Assembly: GCF_000300235.2 (NCBI RefSeq)
Contig: NZ_CP004388.1
Span: forward strand, 1,469,501 to 1,533,500
Source: Thalassospira xiamenensis M-5 = DSM 17429
GTDB taxonomy: Bacteria; Pseudomonadota; Alphaproteobacteria; Rhodospirillales; Thalassospiraceae
DNA length: 64,000 nucleotides
Direction of reading: 5' to 3'
Shown here: one piece after another, positions 26,584-36,309 of the stretch
How positions within the stretch are numbered: the stretch's first letter is position 1
How the letters are laid out: each line of letters opens with the position of its first letter
The notes under the pieces: generated by a model
The model's input: only the letters and a program-made list of their open reading frames with translations
The model's database searches: none
Told to the model about the DNA's origin: nothing
Program-made: the position numbers and the translations under genes

Positions 26584-28284
26584 ATGAAAACTTTCGTCAA
26601 TCTGAATATCGGTACCAAGTTGGCGGTTCTGCCGCTGATCGGGGTTATCGCCATTGCCATTGTGGGCGTCATCGGGGGACGCGCGATTGTATCACTTAGC
26701 AACGGTCTGGAATTTGCCGTTTCGGAGGCCTATCCGGAGGTCCGCGACATCAGCAATATCGACCGCAATGTCACCAAGGTTCATCAGACGGTCTATCGTC
26801 TGCTGTCATGGTCGGCCGCAGGCGTTGACGAAGACCGCATGAGCAGCGTGAATGCGGAATTGCAGTCGCAGATTACGGCGGCCCGCGATGCGTTTACCCA
26901 GATGCTGGGTGATCGGAACATGCAGGGGCCGGAACGCGAAATCGCGGAAGGCGCGGCCAAGCTTTACGAGGATTACCTTGCCAAGATCGACCAGGTTCTG
27001 GGGATGCTTGATATCGAGTATACCGGGGCGCTGAGTTTTTCGTGGTCGGCACAGTCGGATTACGAAAGCCTGATGGCAACCTTGGCCGAGCTTCGTGAAA
27101 CGGCGGAAAGCCGCATGGATGTTGCCAGTTCGGATGCGATGGCAGCCGGCATGGCAGCCCAGAATCAGACAATCATTGCATCGGTTGTCGCCGTCCTTGC
27201 GATGGTGCTGATCAGTTTTGCCATCACACGCGTGATTGGTGTGCCTGTCAAGCGGTTGACGGCGGTGATGCGCGAACTTGCCGATGGTCGGGCGGATATC
27301 GATGTGCCCTTTACCGGGCGGACCGATGAAATGGGCAGCATGGCAGGGGCGGTTGAAGTGTTCCGCCAGAATGCCGAAAGTTTGCAGGAAGCCGAGCGCA
27401 AACGCATAGAGGACGAAGCCAAGGCGGCCGAGGAAAAACGCCGGATCATGCAGGAACTTGCCGCCGAGATCGAAACATCGGTCAAGGGTACGGCAACCGC
27501 AGTCAGTGCTGCGATCGAGGAAATCGGTGCATCGGCCAGTGCGATGCTGACCAATGCCGAACGCACCGATCAGCAAAGCGAGAATGCCTATGATGCGTCG
27601 GGCAAATCCAGCCGCAATATGGGCGAGATTTCAGAGGCCGCCAACAGCCTTGCGGCCGCCATTTCCCAGATCAGCAACGAAATCCAGGAAAGCAGCCGAC
27701 GCGCACAGGCCGCAAGCGAGCAGGCACTGGATGCGGATGCCAAAATCCGCAAGCTTGAAGAAGCCAGTGTCCGGATCGAGGATGTTGCGGCATTGATCGG
27801 CAATATTGCCGAACAGACCAACCTTTTAGCGCTTAACGCGACGATTGAATCGGCCCGTGCCGGGGATGCCGGAAAGGGCTTTGCGGTTGTCGCCAACGAG
27901 GTCAAGAACCTTGCCAGCCAGACGGCACGTTCGACCGAGGAGATTGCAACGGAAATCGCCAATGTCCGCACGGAAACCGTTCTTGCGGTCGAGGCGATCC
28001 AGACGATTGTTGCCAGTGTCAATGACGTCAACGCTATCCTCAAAGCCATCGCCGATGCGGTGCTGGAGCAGGGGACGGCCACCGGCCAGATCAGCAACAG
28101 CATTTCGGAAGCCGCCGGGTATGCCGAAACCGTATCAGGCGGGATTGGCGATGTGCGTGAAATTGCCCGTGCCACACGCGATTCAGCGGATTCCGTCGGG
28201 CAGGCAACCGGCGAGCTTGGCCGCCAGATGACCGGTTTGAGTTCATCTGTGGACGGGCTTGTCGCCCGTTTGCGGGCGGTCTGA
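26584..28284 (+). CDS. Methyl-accepting chemotaxis protein with 4-helix-bundle-like sensor
   Basis: 566-residue inner-membrane chemoreceptor. First membrane helix about 13-33 ([20 protein letters not shown]), periplasmic helical sensor about 34-195, second helix about 198-216 ([19 protein letters not shown]), HAMP domain about 217-270, then the signalling domain with the hairpin tip [20 protein letters not shown] and [19 protein letters not shown]. The sensor is too short for a double Cache and looks like a four-helix bundle. It is 48 bp upstream of a secreted Cache protein on the same strand, so the two may work together. The ligand is unknown. Confidence 0.92.
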   Translation: MKTFVNLNIGTKLAVLPLIGVIAIAIVGVIGGRAIVSLSNGLEFAVSEAYPEVRDISNIDRNVTKVHQTVYRLLSWSAAGVDEDRMSSVNAELQSQITAARDAFTQMLGDRNMQGPEREIAEGAAKLYEDYLAKIDQVLGMLDIEYTGALSFSWSAQSDYESLMATLAELRETAESRMDVASSDAMAAGMAAQNQTIIASVVAVLAMVLISFAITRVIGVPVKRLTAVMRELADGRADIDVPFTGRTDEMGSMAGAVEVFRQNAESLQEAERKRIEDEAKAAEEKRRIMQELAAEIETSVKGTATAVSAAIEEIGASASAMLTNAERTDQQSENAYDASGKSSRNMGEISEAANSLAAAISQISNEIQESSRRAQAASEQALDADAKIRKLEEASVRIEDVAALIGNIAEQTNLLALNATIESARAGDAGKGFAVVANEVKNLASQTARSTEEIATEIANVRTETVLAVEAIQTIVASVNDVNAILKAIADAVLEQGTATGQISNSISEAAGYAETVSGGIGDVREIARATRDSADSVGQATGELGRQMTGLSSSVDGLVARLRAV

Positions 28285-28332
28285 TCCATTTTCCATTTTA
28301 CTTCCAACAGGTTCATCAAAGGGGATTACCTG

Positions 28333-28797
28333 ATGACAACATTTATGCGTCTTTTTGTTTCTGCCATGACCGCACTTTGCCTGACCACCGGCCTTGCACA
28401 GGCCCAGGACAAGGCGGCAACCGCACAGGAACTGGTCGATAAGGCCATCGCACTTTACGATCAGGTCGGACAGGACAAGTCCTTTGCCACCTTCAACGAC
28501 AAGGACGGTGAATATGTTTTTGACGAATTTTATGTGATTGTCGCCGATGGTGAAAAGGGCACGTTCCTGACGCATGCGATCAATCCGAAGCTGATCAACA
28601 ATCCGAAAATCTGGGATCTTCAGGATGTGAACAGCAATTTCATCATTCGCGACATGGTGGAAACCGGCAAGACGAACCCGGATGGCGGCTGGTCCAACTA
28701 TACCTGGACCCACCCGGAAACCAAGAAACTTGCCGAAAAGAAAACCTGGGTAAAACCCCATGACGGCAAAATCTTTATGGTCGGTTATTACGAATAA
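28333..28797 (+). CDS. Secreted single-Cache-domain protein
   Basis: 154-residue protein with a clear signal peptide (LFVSAMTALCLTTGLAQA, cut before Q-D). The rest is one small sensory domain: a helix (ATAQELVDKAIALYDQVG), then FATFNDKDGEYVFDEFYVIV, DLQDVNSNFIIRDMVE and WSNYTWTHPETKKLAEKKTW. That is the layout of single Cache domains normally found inside chemoreceptors and kinases. There is no membrane anchor or output domain. Its position 48 bp after a chemoreceptor gene suggests a periplasmic ligand-binding partner, but this is inference. Confidence 0.82.
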   Translation: MTTFMRLFVSAMTALCLTTGLAQAQDKAATAQELVDKAIALYDQVGQDKSFATFNDKDGEYVFDEFYVIVADGEKGTFLTHAINPKLINNPKIWDLQDVNSNFIIRDMVETGKTNPDGGWSNYTWTHPETKKLAEKKTWVKPHDGKIFMVGYYE

Positions 28798-28821
28798 CGG
28801 ATTGCCGAATCGTGGAATTAC

Positions 28822-28854
28822 AGAAGGTCGCCCAAGTGGCGGCCTTCTTTATTT
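28822..28854 (+). terminator. Terminator after the Cache-protein gene
   Basis: AGAAGGTCGCC pairs with GGCGGCCTTCT around CAAGT, followed by TTTATTTAT. It closes the chemoreceptor/Cache unit. Confidence 0.82.
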
Positions 28855-29179
28855 ATGAGATTGGCGATCATGGAAGTATATTTCTGCCTGTGACGACCAT
28901 CACATCAATAGTGAAATAAAAGTTACGAAGCATTTTACTGGTATAGGCATTTGCGATTTCACACTATTCGATAGTCTATATTTGTTCCAAACTTTCATAA
29001 GATTGATGTCGAATGGTAAATTATCTTAAATATTGAATAGGTTATAATCGTTCTTAGCTTCATAGGCCCGCGCAAGACGGGCCGATATCTCCTGGGTGGA
29101 AGCGCTGGCAACTGCGGCGTTATTCCAACGCAGCGTTCGGGTGTTCAGCCGTTTAACGGCAAATGAGTGGGAGATAGCT
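28855..29179. other. AT-rich spacer before the patatin-like gene
   Basis: No gene seen. It is AT-rich and holds a small palindrome, ACTAT-TCG-ATAGT (28963-28975), that might be an operator. It should contain the promoter of the patatin-like gene, but no confident -35/-10 pair was found. Confidence 0.4.
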
Positions 29180-30370
29180 GTGAGAAAAGTCAAACGGGCA
29201 ATCTTTTTGTCCGGCGGTGGACCTGCCGTCGGGCTCAGTATCGGGGTTCTGAAACGACTTCAGCAGGAACCCGATATCACGTTCGATATCTGGTCTTCTG
29301 CCTGCATCGGTGCGTGGTTATCTGTGGCCTGGCATCAGGCGGACGAGGGACAGGAACTTGATCAGACCATCGGGTTTTTCCGCAAGATATTCCGCCCGGC
29401 AAGCGTTTATGACCGCTTTCCGATTGCATCGGCCTTTGCGCCGGATTTCTTTTCCGATTTCGCCAACCGGCTTTCCTATTTCTTTAACCCGGACAGTTAT
29501 CAGGGGCTGATCGTGCCAGAAGCGATGGCCGAAGCCGCCGAGCATGTCCGCCATTTCATGGGCAATCCGAAATACTGGACGCCCCATAACCTTAACGATG
29601 TGCTGTTGAATGGTATTCTGGCGGTCAATCCGCTGTCGCGCTTTATGGTGGGCGCGATGTACCAGACCAAAACCAAGGGATTGGCGAAAATCTATTCGCC
29701 AGACAGCATGTTCCTGGATCGGCTTGATTTTGACCGGTTGTATCAGCCCGATAAACCAGCCCTTTTCCATAATGCCTATAACCTGACACAGCAGCGGCTG
29801 GAGCTGTTCACCAACAAGCCGGACCATTACAATCTGCCGCAAATGAATGCGCAGACGCTGTGTGCCTGTTCGGCCCTGCCGTTTATCGAGGAACCGGTTG
29901 AAATAAACGGCGATACCTATTGCGAGGGGGCGACGGTTGATACGGTCAATTTCTTTGATTTCCTGCATCATCATCCCGATGTCGAGGAAGTCTGGGTCAG
30001 CCGTATTCTGGACCTTAAGCAGGTGCGTCAGCCGGAAAACCTTTATGACGCGCTGAATAACCTGATCATGCTGTTTGCCGCATCGGCAAGCGAGGATGCC
30101 GTCAAGGCCTTCAAGCGTGAAGTCGCCGAAAGCGGGCGGAAGATCGACATCATCGAAATCCCGGTTTCACCCCATATCAATTACGACTGGACGTGGGAGA
30201 ACCTTGATCGCGGGATTGACGATGGCTATCAGGCGACCGATGACATGATTGCAAGTTACCGCAGCCGGCAGCTTCGCGAACATCCGGTGCGTGATCTGCG
30301 CCGTCGCGCGGCACGGGTTCTGCCCGATCTGCATTTCCCGTTTGGCGGGCCACGGCCAAGACTGGCGTAA
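29180..30370 (+). CDS. Patatin-like protein with Cys/Glu at the catalytic positions
   Basis: 396 residues from the GTG at 29180, which has GGGAG 7 bases upstream; a longer frame from 29096 has no such site. The N-terminal oxyanion-hole motif GGGPAVG (about 12-18) and a C-terminal ACSALPFIEEPVEINGDTY segment fit the patatin phospholipase fold. However, the expected G-x-S-x-G nucleophile elbow reads S-A-C-I-G (Cys near 42), and the expected D-G-[GA] reads E-G-A (Glu near 249). It may be a thiol-based lipase relative or a non-catalytic lipid binder. There is no signal peptide. Single-gene unit with a terminator shared with the convergent ior gene. Confidence 0.85.
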   Translation: MRKVKRAIFLSGGGPAVGLSIGVLKRLQQEPDITFDIWSSACIGAWLSVAWHQADEGQELDQTIGFFRKIFRPASVYDRFPIASAFAPDFFSDFANRLSYFFNPDSYQGLIVPEAMAEAAEHVRHFMGNPKYWTPHNLNDVLLNGILAVNPLSRFMVGAMYQTKTKGLAKIYSPDSMFLDRLDFDRLYQPDKPALFHNAYNLTQQRLELFTNKPDHYNLPQMNAQTLCACSALPFIEEPVEINGDTYCEGATVDTVNFFDFLHHHPDVEEVWVSRILDLKQVRQPENLYDALNNLIMLFAASASEDAVKAFKREVAESGRKIDIIEIPVSPHINYDWTWENLDRGIDDGYQATDDMIASYRSRQLREHPVRDLRRRAARVLPDLHFPFGGPRPRLA

Positions 30371-30384
30371 GTAACATCATCAAA

Positions 30385-30420
30385 CAAAGGGGCCGCTGAT
30401 CTGATCATGCGGCCCCTTTG
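30385..30420. terminator. Bidirectional terminator between the patatin-like gene and ior
   Basis: CAAAGGGGCCGC pairs with GCGGCCCCTTTG. T-rich sequence follows on both strands, so it can end both convergent transcripts. Confidence 0.85.
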
Positions 30421-30435
30421 ATTTTGGAAGGCCGA

Positions 30436-33400
30436 TTATTCGGCGGCTTTCAGATGTTCCGGCGGGTTGCGGAACTGTTCAAGCAGTTCGGCCTTGCGGG
30501 TTTTGACCTTGTCGATATTGCGATCCTTTATATGGCCGTAACCACGGATCTGTTCGGGCAGGGCCAGAAGGGCGTTGGCAATGCGGGCATTGTCATGGTT
30601 AAGACCGTTGATGACCTCGTCCACCAGTGCCTCGTAATCGGCAATCAATTGACGTTCCATTTTGCGTTCATGGGTACGACCGAACGGGTCGATTGCCGTG
30701 CCGCGCAGGAATTTGAATTTGGCAAGAATGCCAAAGGCGCTCATCATCCAGGGGCCAAAGGCCTGCTTTTTCAGATGGCCGGTTTCCGGGTCCTTGTCGG
30801 CGAATGCCGGTGGGGCGAGATGGAAACGTATTTTGTAATCGCCGGTGAAGTTTTTGGCGAGTTTGGCCCTGAAAGCCGGATCGGTATAAAGGCGGGCGAC
30901 TTCATATTCGTCCTTATAGGCGAGCAGTTTGAAGTAATATTTCGCCACCGTCCGGGCCAGATCATCGCCATCATCAAGGCGTTTTTCAGCCGCCGCAACC
31001 CTGTCGACCAGTGCGACAAACCGGTTGGCATAGGTCGCGTTCTGATAATCGGTCAGGAAGGCCTTGCGTTTGGCAACCATGTCGGAAAGCGTGGTGGCAA
31101 TCGGATGTGCCTCTGCCTCGTTCGGGCCGATGACATCAAGCACGCGTTTCGGATCATGGGCAAACAGGCGGCCCCAATAGAAGGACTGCTTGTTCATATC
31201 AATCGCGACACCGTTAAGGTCTATGGCCTGCATCAGGGCTTCTTCGGTGATCGGGATCAGGCCGCGCTGCCACGCGACACCGAGCATGAACAGGTTGGTG
31301 GCAATCGAATTGCCCATCAGGCGGGTAGCGATATCGCTGCCTTCGACGAAGTTCACCGCATCAGCACCGCACGCATCGGAAATGACCTTCATATGCTCGT
31401 TCGATTTCAACTGGAAATCGGGGTTGCGGGTGAAGGCACCGGTGACGGTTTCGTGGGTGTTGATCACTGCCTGGGTAAAGTTGCGACGCATCTTGGCAAG
31501 GCCTTCGAAGCTTGCCGCGACCAGAAGATCACACCCCAGCACCACATTGGCTTCGCCCGCCGGGATGCGTGCGGCATGGAGTTTTTCCTGCGTATCGGCA
31601 AAGCGGATATGGCTTACGACGGCACCGCCTTTTTGCGCCAACCCCGCCATATCAAGGCCGACAATACCCTTGCCCTCGATATGGGCGGCCATGCCAAGCA
31701 ACGCACCGATGGTGACGACACCCGTGCCGCCAACACCCGTGATCAGAACCGACCATGGATCGGTGATATCGGGCAGGGTCGGGCGCGGCAGGCTGGCGAA
31801 TACAGCATCGCCCGCATTACCGCTTTTGGCGGCGGCTTCGGGTTTGCGCAAAGCGCCACCTTCGATGGTGACAAAGCTTGGGCAGAAGCCGTTCAGGCAG
31901 GAGAAATCCTTGTTACAGGCGGATTGGTCAATGGCGCGTTTGCGGCCAAATTCGGTTTCGACCGGAACAACCGCAAGACAGTTGGATTTTTCACCGCAAT
32001 CGCCGCAGCCCTCGCACACCAGATCGTTGATGAAGACCCGTTTGGGCGGATCGACCATCAGTTTGCGTTTGCGGCGGCGGCGTTTTTCGGCCGCACAGGT
32101 CTGATCAAAGATCAGGATGGTGACACCTTCGATTTCGCGCAGTTCTTTCTGGGTATTGTCCAGTTCGTCGCGGTGGCGGATATCAACACCATCGGCGAAA
32201 TGCGACGGAACCGGGTATTTATCGGGCTCGTCGGAAAGAACGATGATGCGTTTCACGCCTTCATCGGCCATCTGGCGGGTGATTTGCGGCACGGTCAGCG
32301 GGCCGTCAACCGGCTGGCCGCCGGTCATGGCGACCGCATCGTTAAACAGGATTTTATAGGTGATGTTGACACCGGCCGCGACGGCGGCACGTACCGCAAG
32401 CGACCCGGAATGGTAATAGGTGCCATCGCCCAGATTCTGGAAGACGTGCTTGGTATTGGTAAAGGGGGCCTGCCCGATCCAGGTGACACCTTCGCCGCCC
32501 ATATGGGTAAAGGTTTCGGTCGAACGGTCCATCCAGTTGACCATGTAATGGCACCCGATCCCGGCCATGGCACGGCTGCCTTCGGGGACCTTGGTCGAGC
32601 TGTTATGCGGGCAACCCGGGCAGAACCACGGAATGCGCGCGACATCCGGGCGCGGTTCGGCGATTTCGCGTTCTTTTTGTTCCAGCCAGTCGATGCGTTC
32701 GTGGATTTTCGGACTGTCATAGAAACGCTTGATGCGCTGTGCGAGGACAACCGCAATGCGCGCCGGGGTCAGTTCATCCATCGAGGGCAGAATCCATTCG
32801 CCCTTTTCATCGAATTTGCCGATCACGGTCGGGCGGACATCTTCGCGCCAGTTATAAAGCTGTTCCTTGACCTGATTTTCCATCACCGCGCGTTTTTCTT
32901 CGACGACGATGATTTCCTCAAGGCCCATGGCAAATTCGCGCACATCGTCGCGGTTGAGCGGCCAGCTCATGCCGACTTTCAGCACGCGAATGCCGATTTT
33001 TGCGGCATCGGCTTCGGATATGCCAAGGTCATCGAATGCCTGCATGACATCAAGATAGGCCTTGCCGGTCGTGATGATGCCAAGCCGTGCATTCGGGCTG
33101 TCGATGACGGTTTTGTTCAGCTTGTTGGCGCGCGCATAGGCAAGGGCGGCATAGAGTTTATATTTCATCAGGCGGTGTTCCTGATCCTTTGGCGTGTCGG
33201 GCCAACGGATATGAAGCCCGCCTTCGGGCATGTCGAAATTATCGGGGATGATCGGCGTGATGCGATCCGGCGCGACATCGACCGCGGCCGAACTTTCAAC
33301 CGTTTCGGCGATGGTTTTCATCGCGACCCAGCAACCGGAATAGCGGCTCATGGCCCAGCCGTGAATACCGAAATCAAGGATATCCTGCACGCCAGACGGG

Positions 33401-33918
33401 TTCAGAACCGGGATTTGCGCATCGATAAAGGCGTATTCGGTCTGATGGGGCAGGGTGGATGATTTGCAGGAATGGTCATCACCGGCCAGAACCAGAACAC
33501 CGCCATGTTTGGATGTACCGGCATAATTGGCATGTTTGAAAACATCGCCCGACCGGTCAACGCCCGGCCCCTTGCCGTACCACATGCCAAAGACGCCATC
33601 ATATTTGGCGTCCTTGTACATATTGACCTGCTGGCTGCCCCAGACGACGGTGGCGGCGAGGTCTTCGTTTACGCCAGCCTGAAATTCGATCTGCTGTCTG
33701 GTCAGGAATTTTTTGGCGCGCCAAAGCTGCTGATCAAGGCCCCCCAGTGGTGACCCGCGATAACCGGAAATACATCCGGCAGTGTTCAGTCCTGCGCGCG
33801 CGTCAAGCTGGCGCTGCATCAGGGGCAATCGAACCAACGCCTGGATACCGGTCAAATAGACCCGGCCTTCTTCAAGCGTATATTTGTCATCAAGGCTAAT
33901 TGCCGCCAATTGTGCCAT
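30436..33918 (-). CDS. Indolepyruvate ferredoxin oxidoreductase, fused alpha/beta subunits
   Basis: 1160-residue thiamine-diphosphate, iron-sulfur enzyme that oxidatively decarboxylates aryl- or branched-chain 2-oxo acids to acyl-CoA. Order: an N-terminal pyrimidine-binding region (about 15-400; NTAGCISGYRGSPLGGLDQQ), a ThDP-binding region (about 430-620; PWFCPGCPHNSSTKVPEG, GIGCHYM, FNDAVAMTGGQP), a ferredoxin-like cysteine cluster (VCEGCGDCGEKSNC, about 645-660), and a C-terminal gamma-type domain (ITGVGGTGVVTIGALLGMAA). This one-piece form is common in proteobacteria, whereas archaeal IorA and IorB are separate. No partner genes flank it. It probably acts in amino acid breakdown. Confidence 0.93.
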   Translation of the reverse strand: MAQLAAISLDDKYTLEEGRVYLTGIQALVRLPLMQRQLDARAGLNTAGCISGYRGSPLGGLDQQLWRAKKFLTRQQIEFQAGVNEDLAATVVWGSQQVNMYKDAKYDGVFGMWYGKGPGVDRSGDVFKHANYAGTSKHGGVLVLAGDDHSCKSSTLPHQTEYAFIDAQIPVLNPSGVQDILDFGIHGWAMSRYSGCWVAMKTIAETVESSAAVDVAPDRITPIIPDNFDMPEGGLHIRWPDTPKDQEHRLMKYKLYAALAYARANKLNKTVIDSPNARLGIITTGKAYLDVMQAFDDLGISEADAAKIGIRVLKVGMSWPLNRDDVREFAMGLEEIIVVEEKRAVMENQVKEQLYNWREDVRPTVIGKFDEKGEWILPSMDELTPARIAVVLAQRIKRFYDSPKIHERIDWLEQKEREIAEPRPDVARIPWFCPGCPHNSSTKVPEGSRAMAGIGCHYMVNWMDRSTETFTHMGGEGVTWIGQAPFTNTKHVFQNLGDGTYYHSGSLAVRAAVAAGVNITYKILFNDAVAMTGGQPVDGPLTVPQITRQMADEGVKRIIVLSDEPDKYPVPSHFADGVDIRHRDELDNTQKELREIEGVTILIFDQTCAAEKRRRRKRKLMVDPPKRVFINDLVCEGCGDCGEKSNCLAVVPVETEFGRKRAIDQSACNKDFSCLNGFCPSFVTIEGGALRKPEAAAKSGNAGDAVFASLPRPTLPDITDPWSVLITGVGGTGVVTIGALLGMAAHIEGKGIVGLDMAGLAQKGGAVVSHIRFADTQEKLHAARIPAGEANVVLGCDLLVAASFEGLAKMRRNFTQAVINTHETVTGAFTRNPDFQLKSNEHMKVISDACGADAVNFVEGSDIATRLMGNSIATNLFMLGVAWQRGLIPITEEALMQAIDLNGVAIDMNKQSFYWGRLFAHDPKRVLDVIGPNEAEAHPIATTLSDMVAKRKAFLTDYQNATYANRFVALVDRVAAAEKRLDDGDDLARTVAKYYFKLLAYKDEYEVARLYTDPAFRAKLAKNFTGDYKIRFHLAPPAFADKDPETGHLKKQAFGPWMMSAFGILAKFKFLRGTAIDPFGRTHERKMERQLIADYEALVDEVINGLNHDNARIANALLALPEQIRGYGHIKDRNIDKVKTRKAELLEQFRNPPEHLKAAE

Positions 33919-34350
33919 GACCAGTCTCCCTCGGGATCTCTCTCTGATTGCGGGGTCGTGCGGGCCAGTTGCGCTGCTTTTATTGATATAAGTTTACGCG
34001 CAGCTTTTTGGTATGGCCCGTAAAATTCTCTTTTGCGTCATTGGCGTTCCGGCTTTGGCGTTTGGTCGGGACGGATCGCTGTCTGACGGAATAATGGTAA
34101 TGAATGCTGACCTTTTTTCAAATCAACTCGCATTGCAATGTGCAAAACGCCTGATTGCACTGGTTGACGTTGGGTTAACTTGATATTTACTTATTCCGGT
34201 ACCGATTTGCGCGCAATTTTATTGCGAACATGCTGCGACGCGAAATTTCGGCTGTGGCCGAGTCCGGGCTCGGCAATCTGAAAACAGGGTGTTAGTCTCG
34301 TGTCGGGTTTGGGTGCTTTAGGGGTTTGACCCTGAGAGCAGGAGCATGAA
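33919..34350. other. Gene-less divergent promoter region
   Basis: No gene in about 430 bp between ior (minus) and the VOC gene (plus). It includes a short palindrome, CATTGCAATG (34131-34140), and a possible plus-strand promoter with TTGACG near 34163 followed by an AT-rich -10 region 17 bp later. Nothing else was recognised. Confidence 0.4.
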
Positions 34351-34791
34351 ATGGATCAACGTGTATCGCTGATTACACTTGGCGTGGCCGACCTTGACCG
34401 GTCGCGGCGTTTTTACGAGGACGGACTTGGTTGGAAAGTCAGCGAGATGGTCGAGGGACAGGTGGTTTTCTATCAATTGTCCAACGGGCTGGCACTTGGC
34501 CTGTTTGGCCGTGAAGATTTGATCAAGGACGGGCAGTTTGAGGATGATACCGGTGCCCGTTTTGCCGGTCTGACGATTGCCTATAACACCCGTGACGAGG
34601 CCGAAGTTGATGCGGTGATGGCAGAGGCAAAGAAAGCCGGTGCGGTCATTCAGAAACCGGCGGAAAAGGTGTTCTGGGGCGGGTATTCGGGATATTTCCG
34701 CGATCCCGACGGCCATGCCTGGGAAGTGGCGTATAACCCGTTCTGGGAACTGGATGCCAAGGGTAATCTGACGATCCCGAAGCCGGATTGA
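34351..34791 (+). CDS. VOC-family (glyoxalase/bleomycin-resistance fold) protein
   Basis: 146-residue metal-binding vicinal-oxygen-chelate fold protein. Two beta-alpha-beta units are visible: RVSLITLGVADLDRSRRFYE at the start and ARFAGLTIAYNTRDEAEVDA in the second half. The C-terminal GYFRDPDGHAWEVAYNPFWE supplies the typical D-P-D-G-H metal-site segment. AGGAG lies about 6 bases before the ATG. The reaction is unknown because VOC members include lyases, dioxygenases and resistance proteins. Its terminator was duplicated by the IS element just downstream. Confidence 0.9.
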   Translation: MDQRVSLITLGVADLDRSRRFYEDGLGWKVSEMVEGQVVFYQLSNGLALGLFGREDLIKDGQFEDDTGARFAGLTIAYNTRDEAEVDAVMAEAKKAGAVIQKPAEKVFWGGYSGYFRDPDGHAWEVAYNPFWELDAKGNLTIPKPD

Positions 34792-34807
34792 TTTTAACTG
34801 CGGCACT

Positions 34808-34838
34808 AAAAAAGGCCCTGCCGGTTATCCGCAGGGCC
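34808..34838. terminator. Left copy of the duplicated terminator hairpin
   Basis: An 8-bp stem, GGCCCTGC/GCAGGGCC, with a 9-base loop follows the VOC gene. The 25-bp hairpin (34814-34838) is repeated exactly at 36346-36370 on the other side of the IS. This copy keeps the A-tract on its left but has lost its right-hand T-tract, so it is now a good terminator only for minus-strand transcripts. Confidence 0.85.
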
Positions 34839-34851
34839 TCAGACCGCTGAC

Positions 34852-34885
34852 AAACCCCGTCATATTTTGGCGGGGTTTTTCTTTT
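34852..34885 (+). terminator. Inward-facing terminator at the left IS end
   Basis: AACCCCGTC pairs with GGCGGGGTT and runs into TTTCTTTT on the plus strand. It would stop transcripts entering from the VOC gene and so partly replaces the terminator damaged by the insertion. Confidence 0.8.
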
Positions 34886-34923
34886 AGAGGTGTTTGAAAG
34901 CTGGCTTGAGTGTGCCGAGGGGA

Positions 34924-36291
34924 TTATCCCTCAGCGATTGGCCCCTTGGGGCCCAAAGCCAGGGCTATTTTCTTGATGTTTTGGGCGGCGGCGGCCAGCA
35001 GACATTGGCATTTGACATTGATCAGTCCCCGGAACCTTGCATATCGATTACCGTGAAGCTGTTTGGCATCTGCAAAAGAGCGTTCGACCGTCTCTTTTCG
35101 GCGCTTGTAAACCCGCTTGCCCCACTCTGTCAGACGATAGGCGTCAGCCCGGTCTCTGGCGTCTTGCCAGACATGGCGCGTGACAGTTTTTCGGTGGTGG
35201 GCATTGGCGGTACAGGAAGCCAGCACAGGACAGGTGCGGCATTTTTCCGGGTCGCTGTGATAATGGCGGTATCCATTTCGGTCGGTTGTCGCATAAGACA
35301 GAAGCTGACCTTCGGGGCAGCGATAAGCATCACGTTCAGGGTCATAAACGTATTTGCGTTTGGGGATGTAGCCTTCCCGAAGGTTCGGGCGGCGATAACC
35401 CGTCACGCCAAGGATGTCGCGATCTTCAAGGCCTTTGGCAATCGCGGCGGTCGCATAGCCCGCATCCAGTCCGACGGCGATAACATCAAGGTCAAAACGC
35501 TGCCTTTGTCGGTCAAGACGGTCGAGATAGGGAATACTGTCATGCAGATTGGCCGGGGTGGCGTAACTGTCGGTAATGATCCCAAGCTTGCCATCGACCG
35601 TGCGGTGATCGAGATAGAAAAAGCCCTTGGGCTTGCCGTCGCGCACCATATATCCGCTGTCGGGATCGGTTCGGCTGATCTTGGTTTCTTTCTCAACCGG
35701 CTGGCGTTCCTTGGCTTTGAGCGGCTTTTTCGCATGAGCCGCCCGGTCTTCCTCAATCGCCAGATCCAGATCATCCCAATAGGCCGCGCGCGATTTGGCA
35801 ACCACTTCGCGGTCCCATTTGTTCTTGTTGGCATCGGCCTTCAAATGCGTGCTGTCGGTATAGAGAACCTTACCATCCACCAGCCCGTGCCTGATCGCCT
35901 GCTCGACGATCTCGTCAAAAATATCCTGCGCAACACTGGCATCATGATATCGACGCCGCCGGTTCTGCGACAGGGTCGAGGCATCAAAGACCTTGTCGGT
36001 CAGCTTGAGTTGCAAAAACCAGCGATAGGCGACATTGACCTCAATCTCGCGCACAAGCTGGCGCTCCGAGCGCACGCCAAACAGATAGCCAATGAACAGC
36101 GCCTTAAACATCATCACCGGATCAAGGGCGGGACGGCCATTGTTCGCGCAGTACAAATCGGCCACGCGCGCATGGATAAAACTGAAATCGATCACGGCAT
36201 CGATCTTACGAAGCAAATGATCGCTGGGGACCAAACTGTCGAGTGTCACCATCTCAAGTTCGGTTTGATGTGGGCTGGGTTTCTTAAGCAT
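34924..36291 (-). CDS. IS1182-family transposase
   Basis: About 455 residues with an N-terminal DUF772-type domain (about 15-95; MVTLDSLVPSDHLLRKIDAV, then GRPALDPVMMFKALFIGYLF) and a DDE catalytic domain. Likely acidic residues are in VLYTDSTHLKADANK, VGLDAGYAT and ERSFADAKQLHGN. A cysteine-containing segment (YRCPEGQLLSY; CRTCPVLASC) between them is usual for this family. I start it at the ATG at 36291; an in-frame TTG at 36306 is also possible. The frame is intact, so the element may still be active. Confidence 0.93.
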   Translation of the reverse strand: MLKKPSPHQTELEMVTLDSLVPSDHLLRKIDAVIDFSFIHARVADLYCANNGRPALDPVMMFKALFIGYLFGVRSERQLVREIEVNVAYRWFLQLKLTDKVFDASTLSQNRRRRYHDASVAQDIFDEIVEQAIRHGLVDGKVLYTDSTHLKADANKNKWDREVVAKSRAAYWDDLDLAIEEDRAAHAKKPLKAKERQPVEKETKISRTDPDSGYMVRDGKPKGFFYLDHRTVDGKLGIITDSYATPANLHDSIPYLDRLDRQRQRFDLDVIAVGLDAGYATAAIAKGLEDRDILGVTGYRRPNLREGYIPKRKYVYDPERDAYRCPEGQLLSYATTDRNGYRHYHSDPEKCRTCPVLASCTANAHHRKTVTRHVWQDARDRADAYRLTEWGKRVYKRRKETVERSFADAKQLHGNRYARFRGLINVKCQCLLAAAAQNIKKIALALGPKGPIAEG

Positions 36292-36309
36292 TCCCCATTG
36301 AATCAAAAA

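Noticed and set aside
30418-33462. A 1014-codon open frame on the plus strand
   Set aside because: It is the antisense shadow of the indolepyruvate ferredoxin oxidoreductase gene. The product is Phe/Gly/Asp/His-rich without domain motifs, and the opposite strand encodes a well-recognised enzyme.
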